DNA from: Vairimorpha ceranae | Lineage: Eukaryota; Microsporidia; Nosematidae | Direction of reading: 5' to 3' | NCBI RefSeq assembly: GCF_000988165.1 | Contig: NW_020169334.1 | Location: 1 to 38,807, forward strand | DNA length: 38,807 bases | In this document: piece after piece, positions 33,639-38,807 of the stretch | Numbering within the stretch: the first letter of the stretch is position 1 | Layout of the letters: each line of letters opens with the position of its first letter | Position numbers and translations under genes: made by a program | The notes under the pieces: model-generated | What the model was told of the DNA's origin: nothing | What the model saw: only the letters and a program-made list of their open reading frames with translations | Databases searched by the model: none

Positions 33639-36056
33639 ATGTTAACATTATACTTTTTTGCAGTAGGTTGTAATTTATTTGTAAACCAGGAATTTGCAAA
33701 TTTTTTAAACGAGAAGCTTGACATTAAAGATGCTCTATTGAAAAACATCACCGATGAAAAAATATCAAAGGAAAGCATCAATACTACAGAATCTTCTAAA
33801 AAACCAAATTCTGTTAAACTTGCATCAGAAGAAGGTTCACAGGTTGAAAAATCAGAAAATAAGGAAAGTAAAGAAGAATCAAAAGAAAAAAGCGAAGGAG
33901 GTCAGAAAAATGAGGAAAGTGACATTAAAACTGAAAATGTTTTAATACAACCTATGCAAGTCAAAGGTAGAGAAGCTGTTCTTGTTAAATCAGAAGACGG
34001 TGAGGGGAAACCACATATTATAGTTTTAGCAGATCAAGAGCTTATGAAAAATGAAGAAGAATTAAAAAAATTACCTGCTGCTATTGGAGGCCATGAAGGC
34101 GAAAATATTGGTAAAGAAGAAACGAAGGAAGGAGGTTCACAACAAAAATCTAGTGAGCAACAAAAAGGAGGTTCACAACAAAAATCTAGTGAGCAACAAA
34201 AAGGTGTTGAACAACAACAGCCTGGTGCACAACAAAAAGGTGGTACACAGCAAAAAGGGGATGCACAACAAAAAGGTGGTGCGCAACAAAAAGGTGGTGC
34301 ACAACAAAAAGGTGATGCACAACAAAAAGGTGGTGCGCAACAAAAAGGTGGTGCGCAACAAAAAGGTGGTGCCAAGCAATCTGCACCTGCAGAAAGTAAG
34401 GGATCTCCTTTAACTAGTTCACCCAAAGAAAACAGCGACACAGATAAATCAATAGTAAAAGATCGATTGGAAAAAATTAAAAATAATATAAAGACACAAG
34501 AAGGTCCTTGGGTTACCGTCATAGTAGATAATGAGCCCAAAAAAGTAAAAGTAAACGTAAAAACTTTTACAATTCTTGAATCTATTTCTCCTAAGGCTGT
34601 AACACAAGAAGATTCGAAAGCAATTACTGATAAAGACCTTCCTTCAATATTAAAAATCGACAAAAAAGATGAAGTAAAAACGAAAAAAGACGAAACTAAA
34701 GAAAAAAAGGACAAAAGCAAAGATGATGTTAAAAAGAGTGCAGAAAAAAAAGAAAAAGAAATAAAGAAAGAAGCTGATGAAAAAAAAGAGAAGGCAAAGA
34801 ACGACGATATAAAAAATGAGGCAGAAAAAGAGTTGCAGAAAGTTGTTAAAGATTTTAAGAAAAAAGAAGAAACCATAAAAAAAGACTCTGAAAGCAAAAA
34901 AGAAGATATAAAAAAAGAAACAGAAAAAATCAAAAGTAAAAATGAGAAAGAAAAAGAAGGGGAGAAGAAGAAAAAAGAAATTGATAAAGAAGCCGAGAAG
35001 AAGTTAGATGATAACAAAAATGAATTAGAGAAAAAAATAAAAGAGATAAAAAAGAATGCAGAGAATAAGGAAGAGAAATCTAAGGAAAAAGTAGAAACAG
35101 GTAAAAAAGAAGAAAAAGAAAAAAAGGATAAAGTTTCTGAAGATAAGAAAAAGGAAATTAAAGATTTAGAAAAGAAAACTAAAGAAAAAGAAGAGAAACT
35201 TGAGAAAGAATCTAAGGATAAAAAAAAAGATGATAAATCATTAAAAAATGTAAAGTATGAAACTGAAGATATTAAACCTGCCAATAAGGCAGATCCTGAA
35301 AATATTTGGGCTTCTATTTTTGGTGGTTCTAATGACAAAGAATTAGAACCTCCTGATCAAAAAAGATTAAATGGAGAAAAATCACAAAAAAAAGAAACCC
35401 CATCTGGTGGTGCTAAAAATGTAAAGAATAAAGAAGAAGAAAAAAAGAAAGTAAATGAAGAAAAAAAGAAAGTAAATGAAGAAAAAAAGAAAGAAGAAGA
35501 AAAAAAGAATAAAGAAGAAGAAAAAAAGAATAAAGAAGAAGAAAAAAAGAATAAAGAAGAAGAAAAAAAGAAAGAAGAAGAAAAAAAGAAAGAAGAAGAA
35601 AAAAAGAAAGAAGAAGAAAAAAAGAAAGTAAGTGAAGAAAAAAAGAAAGAAGAAGAAAAAAAGAAAGAAAAAGATGGAAAGAATAAAGAAGAAGGAGAAA
35701 AAAAGAAAGAAAAAGATGGAAAGAATAAAGAAGAAGGAGAAAAAAAGAAAGAAAAAGAGTCGACAGAAGCCAAAAAAGCTCTTGAATCTGTTGTTTTTGA
35801 AAATAATGATGAGGGAGTAAAATCAATAGCTACTAAAAAAGGCAAGTTAACAGTAAAAAATGATAAAAATTCTGCTTCTATGGATGATCTTCTTTTTGTT
35901 CTGAAAAATATGCCTGGAAAGGTTAACATCAATAAAGAAGGAAAAGAAATTTATATAGAAGGAGATTTTATAGCTCCCAAAGAAAAAAATTTAGATGAAA
36001 TGGGATACAAGTTTAGTGGTGTCATAAAATCTAAAGGAAGTTTAGGTAAAAAATAA
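33639..36056 (+). CDS. Secreted Lys/Glu-rich repeat protein with Gly-Gln repeats
   Basis: An 805-residue protein with a likely signal peptide (MLTLYFFAVGCNLFVNQ). Residues about 20-165 are mixed and acidic. Residues about 166-246 are repeats: two 12-residue GGSQQKSSEQQK units, then about nine 6-residue GGAQQK units. Residues about 270-330 look ordered (WVTVIVDNEPKKVKVNVKTF). Then come two long Lys/Glu tracts (about 334-540 and 594-707) likely to form single helices. A final ordered domain (about 708-805) contains MDDLLFVLKNMPGKVNI. Apart from the leader it lacks Cys. Secretion, repeats and length suggest a polar-tube or spore-wall structural protein, but I see no signature of a named polar tube protein. 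No CCC box is present. Confidence 0.83.
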   Translation: MLTLYFFAVGCNLFVNQEFANFLNEKLDIKDALLKNITDEKISKESINTTESSKKPNSVKLASEEGSQVEKSENKESKEESKEKSEGGQKNEESDIKTENVLIQPMQVKGREAVLVKSEDGEGKPHIIVLADQELMKNEEELKKLPAAIGGHEGENIGKEETKEGGSQQKSSEQQKGGSQQKSSEQQKGVEQQQPGAQQKGGTQQKGDAQQKGGAQQKGGAQQKGDAQQKGGAQQKGGAQQKGGAKQSAPAESKGSPLTSSPKENSDTDKSIVKDRLEKIKNNIKTQEGPWVTVIVDNEPKKVKVNVKTFTILESISPKAVTQEDSKAITDKDLPSILKIDKKDEVKTKKDETKEKKDKSKDDVKKSAEKKEKEIKKEADEKKEKAKNDDIKNEAEKELQKVVKDFKKKEETIKKDSESKKEDIKKETEKIKSKNEKEKEGEKKKKEIDKEAEKKLDDNKNELEKKIKEIKKNAENKEEKSKEKVETGKKEEKEKKDKVSEDKKKEIKDLEKKTKEKEEKLEKESKDKKKDDKSLKNVKYETEDIKPANKADPENIWASIFGGSNDKELEPPDQKRLNGEKSQKKETPSGGAKNVKNKEEEKKKVNEEKKKVNEEKKKEEEKKNKEEEKKNKEEEKKNKEEEKKKEEEKKKEEEKKKEEEKKKVSEEKKKEEEKKKEKDGKNKEEGEKKKEKDGKNKEEGEKKKEKESTEAKKALESVVFENNDEGVKSIATKKGKLTVKNDKNSASMDDLLFVLKNMPGKVNINKEGKEIYIEGDFIAPKEKNLDEMGYKFSGVIKSKGSLGKK
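34134..34377. repeat. 36-bp and 18-bp in-frame tandem repeats
   Basis: Two 36-bp copies around GGTTCACAACAAAAATCTAG, then about nine 18-bp copies of GGTGGTGCGCAACAAAAA. Confidence 0.9.
35429..35760. repeat. Purine-only low-complexity coding tract
   Basis: Repeats of GAAGAAAAAAAGAAA (15 bp) and relatives encode KKKEE blocks. The strand is nearly pure A and G for over 300 bases. A 45-57 bp higher unit (AAAGATGGAAAGAATAAAG) occurs twice near the end. Confidence 0.85.
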
Positions 36057-36372
36057 ATTACATTAATTTAATAGTATTATTAATTGGTTATTTTTTTTGC
36101 ATATGTATCTGATTGTTTAATTTATGCAAGCAAAAACTTGTGAAAAAATTTATCAATTTTTTGAAAGAAATTGCTGTTTTACTTTTAAACCTGTCTTGTT
36201 TCTTTATAAATATATTATTTGAATTGTTTTTGAAATGGACTACATAAAACTACATTAACAAAAATCCTTTAAATTAATAAAATATATGACCAATTAGAAT
36301 GTTTAAATATTGTAAAAGTCTTAATCATTTACAGTGTTTATAGTTTATGAAGACATTTATTAAAAAATTAAT
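36057..36372. other. 0.32-kb intergenic stretch between convergent genes
   Basis: AT-rich, with no gene or repeat seen. Confidence 0.5.
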
Positions 36373-36918
36373 TTATCTAAACCAAAATCTTAATATCAAA
36401 AAAAGTAATATAACACAAACAAATCCTGTTACAAATATTCTATTATCAGCTAAATATCTTCTATCAATTTCTTCCACCAAATTTCTACTAAATCCCAGTT
36501 TTATCAATCCATCCTTTAATCTCGAATTTGCTCTTTCAATATATCTTCCCTGTTTCTGTATGGTATCCAAAATATTCATAGCATCAGTTAAAATGTGGTT
36601 TACTCTTTGTGTTTTTTCTGTATAATAAGTTTCACTAGTGCATTCAGTAAATGGTTCTTCAGGTGTTAATTTACATTTAATCATTTCTTCATCTTCTTGT
36701 TTTCTTTTTGCAAGTCTTAAGTTACTTAACCGTACAATCCTATCATTAAAATTTTTTGCTTTCAATTTTAGGTTTGCATCATCTAAATATCCTACCATTT
36801 TAATAAACTTTTGTATTTTAATTGCAAGTGTACCTATATTTTCTAAGGTATTCTCAGATTTAATAAGTTCTGCTTCTATTTCGTCAGCCTCCTTATGGAG
36901 ATTGTTTAGATTTGTCAT
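36373..36918 (-). CDS. BOS1/membrin-like Qb-SNARE
   Basis: A 181-residue tail-anchored protein. The N-terminal half is helical (DEIEAELIKSENTLENIG...). Residues about 100-158 form a SNARE-type coiled coil: HILTDAMNILDTIQKQGRYIERANSRLKDGLIKLGFSRNLVEEIDRRYLADN. It is followed directly by one C-terminal transmembrane helix (IFVTGFVCVILLFLILRFW) and a single-residue tail. The 'LGFSRNLVEEIDRRYLADN-TM' junction resembles Bos1/membrin/GOSR2, the Qb-SNARE of ER-to-Golgi transport; Gos1- or Vti1-type is the alternative. CCC box at 36923-36925 (TTTCCCTTAA-ATG). Confidence 0.8.
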   Translation of the reverse strand: MTNLNNLHKEADEIEAELIKSENTLENIGTLAIKIQKFIKMVGYLDDANLKLKAKNFNDRIVRLSNLRLAKRKQEDEEMIKCKLTPEEPFTECTSETYYTEKTQRVNHILTDAMNILDTIQKQGRYIERANSRLKDGLIKLGFSRNLVEEIDRRYLADNRIFVTGFVCVILLFLILRFWFR

Positions 36919-36922
36919 TTAA

Positions 36923-36925
36923 GGG
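36923..36925 (-). promoter_or_regulatory. CCC start box of the BOS1-like gene
   Basis: TTTCCCTTAA-ATG on the minus strand. Confidence 0.55.
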
Positions 36926-36982
36926 AAAAATATTTAAAATTTTAAATAAAATAATAAAATACTGTTTAATAATTTATCCTGG

Positions 36983-38807
36983 CTATGCTTCTACAATTAC
37001 ACATTTGATTCTTTCACAAGGATTCTCACACACTTCTTCGTCACAAGAACATTCCTGTTCACATTCTACTTCATCTCCTATATCATCATCCTCTAATACA
37101 ACAGTTGTAGAAACAGTTATTTCTTTGTCTACCTTTTCTTGCTTTTTAATTTCATTTACTGTTACAGTTTTATATTCAGTAACCGTTACTGTCTCTGGAT
37201 CTTGTGTTTTAACTATAACATCTCCAGGAAGTTGTATAGTAGTAGTACGAATATCAGGAGGAAGTGTTACAGTATCCGAAGGTAGTTGTAATGTCTCGGT
37301 TATCGTAGAATAAATCGTCAAAGTAACTGTTTCTGTCACCGTATTGGCTTTAGCAGTTACAGTCTTAGTAATTATACCAGAAGGATGCTTTTGAATTTTA
37401 GAACGGCACGCATTTTTGATTTTAATTCTTAGCGCGGAAACGGGAGCATCGTCGCAAGATTCAGGAATAGAAACTGTTGGACTTGAAGGTGCAGAAGCAT
37501 CGCTCGGTAATTTAATATTATCTTTTTTATCTTGTACAGGTTGTTGTGCCATATCTTTTTCTTGTACATTTGGTTTTTCTAACATTTTATGTTCTGTAGG
37601 CTTGTTATCAGTTTCTAATAGATTTTCAGATTCACCGTTTGTTTGGGATTCAACTTTTCCTTTCTCTAATGGATTCGTCATGTTATCTGCTGCTGGCTTA
37701 TTTATGGCCCCCTCTGTTGTTTTTGAGCCGTTACCTTCAGTTATTTTATTGTCGCTTCCTTCACTTATGCTTTTTGATTCCGTTGCTTCACTTATACCCT
37801 CGGTACTTGTTTGTTCAACCGAACTTTTAGATGCTGCCGCCTCACCTGTGCTCTTTGATTCTTCTCCTGCATTTGTATCATTCTGCGCACTTTCTTGACT
37901 TGTACCTTCAGCTCCTGTTGCTCCATTAGCTGCTACTGATGTTTCGCCTTTTTCTGTTTGCATTGCTCCGTCACTTGCACCAGCTTGTTCAGACACTTTT
38001 TTAAGTGTTTCAGCCTGATTTTTAGCAGCTGTTTCATCAACACTCTTATCTTGATATACACCAGTTTCTGTAAGCTTGCCTTTCTCAGGAATTTCTTCTT
38101 TTTTACATCCGCAATCTTGTCCAACAAACATACCCGAGGAATCTTTAATGACTCCATTTTCTTCTTTCATTGTAATTTTTCCACTGTAATCGGTGTATTC
38201 GCCTTTCTCATTTTTAGTACAAAGTACTTTATCGACTTTTTGACATTCTTGACAATTTTGTAAAACATCATTTACAACTGATGAATCAATATTTACCACA
38301 GAACTTATTACTTCTTCTTTTTTACTAGTTTCGTCAGGTAATGAAGCAGAAACAGTAGAATTGATTTCAGAACTTTGTTGTACATTTGATAAAAGACTAG
38401 CACTAGAGACAAAAGAAACAAGAGGAGTACTTGTTGAAACATTTGATAAAATACTTGCTCCTGAAACATATGATACAAGCGGTACGCTCGCGGAGGCACT
38501 TATATTAGAAGATAGAGGCACAGAGGCTGAAGCACTTTTTGATTCTAACGCGGCCGAATCGACTACAGATTGAGACACTGAAGCAATTGAAGGCTGGGGA
38601 ATGGATGTTTGAGAAATCGAAGAAGCAACACTTGTTTTAGATGCTTCTGGAACAATAGATTGTGATTGTGTCTTAGCTTTCGCTTCTTCTTTAGTTTTTT
38701 CGGCTTCCTTTTTCTTTTCTTCTTCTTTCTTTTTATCTTTGTCTTCCTTAGTTTTATCAGATTCCTTTTTCTTTTCTTCTTCTTTTTTCTTAGCAGCATC
38801 TTTTCTC
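36983..38807 (-). CDS. Large Ser/Lys/Glu-rich protein with TVT strands and Cys-rich tail (5' end outside window)
   Basis: The minus-strand frame stays open to the right edge, so at least 608 residues are present and the true start and any signal peptide are missing. A GTG at 38578 is internal, not a start. In order: a Lys/Glu tract (edge to about 38660) and a Ser/Val/Ala-rich part with two 20-residue repeats (TPLVSFVSSASLLSNV type). A Cys-containing ordered segment follows (NCQECQ...VLC, DCGCKK). Next are a long Glu/Ser/Thr-rich linker and Thr/Val beta-strand repeats (KTVTAKANTVTETVTLTIYSTI, TVTVTEYKTVTVNEI). The C-terminus is a Cys cluster, CEQECSCDEEVCENPCERIKC. Style and composition group it with the two secreted proteins at 30572-36056. 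A spore-wall or polar-tube role is inferred only. Confidence 0.82.
   Translation of the reverse strand, partial: RKDAAKKKEEEKKKESDKTKEDKDKKKEEEKKKEAEKTKEEAKAKTQSQSIVPEASKTSVASSISQTSIPQPSIASVSQSVVDSAALESKSASASVPLSSNISASASVPLVSYVSGASILSNVSTSTPLVSFVSSASLLSNVQQSSEINSTVSASLPDETSKKEEVISSVVNIDSSVVNDVLQNCQECQKVDKVLCTKNEKGEYTDYSGKITMKEENGVIKDSSGMFVGQDCGCKKEEIPEKGKLTETGVYQDKSVDETAAKNQAETLKKVSEQAGASDGAMQTEKGETSVAANGATGAEGTSQESAQNDTNAGEESKSTGEAAASKSSVEQTSTEGISEATESKSISEGSDNKITEGNGSKTTEGAINKPAADNMTNPLEKGKVESQTNGESENLLETDNKPTEHKMLEKPNVQEKDMAQQPVQDKKDNIKLPSDASAPSSPTVSIPESCDDAPVSALRIKIKNACRSKIQKHPSGIITKTVTAKANTVTETVTLTIYSTITETLQLPSDTVTLPPDIRTTTIQLPGDVIVKTQDPETVTVTEYKTVTVNEIKKQEKVDKEITVSTTVVLEDDDIGDEVECEQECSCDEEVCENPCERIKCVIVEA

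Noticed and set aside
33478..33699. 73-codon minus-strand frame
   Set aside because: It overlaps the signal-peptide end of the gene at 33639 and consists of hydrophobic, stop-poor AT-rich sequence.
34034..35338. 434-codon minus-strand frame rich in Ser and Phe
   Set aside because: It is the antisense of the Lys/Glu- and Gly-Gln-repeat coding sequence. Purine-rich repeats on one strand leave the other strand free of stops.
35357..35932. Minus-strand Ser/Phe frames of 191 and 137 codons
   Set aside because: Also antisense shadows of the A/G-only coding tract.
38361..38578. GTG at 38578 as the start of the last gene
   Set aside because: GTG is not a normal eukaryotic start, and the frame continues open to the window edge with Ser-rich and Lys/Glu-rich coding sequence.

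Overview
The window looks like a piece of a microsporidian (fungus-related intracellular parasite) nuclear genome. It is very AT-rich and its genes are single uninterrupted frames. Most start codons are preceded within about 10 bases by a CCC box (typically TTTTACCC then ATG), a known microsporidian start-proximal signal. Recognisable genes are fungal-type and often shortened: threonyl-tRNA synthetase, NAA20, a NAA50-like acetyltransferase, DCP2, SPT6, ribosomal protein uS5, RPB12, a BOS1-like SNARE, a MED15-like KIX protein, and HSF, MADS-box and WOPR transcription factors. They sit among secreted, repetitive or lineage-specific proteins. About 23 protein genes in 38.8 kb, with many intergenic gaps of 0.3 to 1.4 kb, is loose packing for this group. 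I cannot name the species.

Layout. 1-331: 3' end of an unknown gene. 390-2798: seven head-to-tail elements, each with the end structure of a non-autonomous Helitron (5' TC, 3' 18-19 nt hairpin, 8 nt, then CTAG or CTGG, abutting the next TC). 2999-7670: threonyl-tRNA synthetase, a coiled-coil protein, a NAA50-like acetyltransferase, a zinc-ribbon protein, and an HSF-domain protein with a Skn7-like but catalytically dead receiver domain. 7671-9080: empty AT-rich DNA. 9081-15302: three signal-peptide proteins around DCP2. 15458-24013: beta-propeller-like protein, NAA20, tRNA-Leu(CAG), SPT6, uS5, an RRM-like protein and a VPS9-domain protein. 24155-30558: a run of transcription genes (MED15-like, MADS-box, WOPR, RPB12) with one type I membrane protein among them. 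30572-38807: three large low-complexity proteins, two with visible signal peptides, flanking a BOS1-like SNARE. They may be structural or spore-surface proteins.

How the genes may work together. SPT6, RPB12, the MED15-like protein and three DNA-binding regulators (HSF/Skn7-like, MADS, WOPR) serve transcription. DCP2 serves mRNA turnover. ThrRS, tRNA-Leu and uS5 serve translation, and NAA20 and the NAA50-like protein modify N-termini. The VPS9 and BOS1-like proteins serve endosomal and ER-Golgi traffic, which would feed the secreted repeat-rich proteins.

The observations most worth a second look are the tandem Helitron-like array with shared ends but at least three unrelated interiors, the HSF plus pseudo-receiver protein, and the cluster of transcription regulators. 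Many intergenic gaps also carry a private short tandem repeat, and several genes carry in-frame 18-bp or 30-bp repeats.
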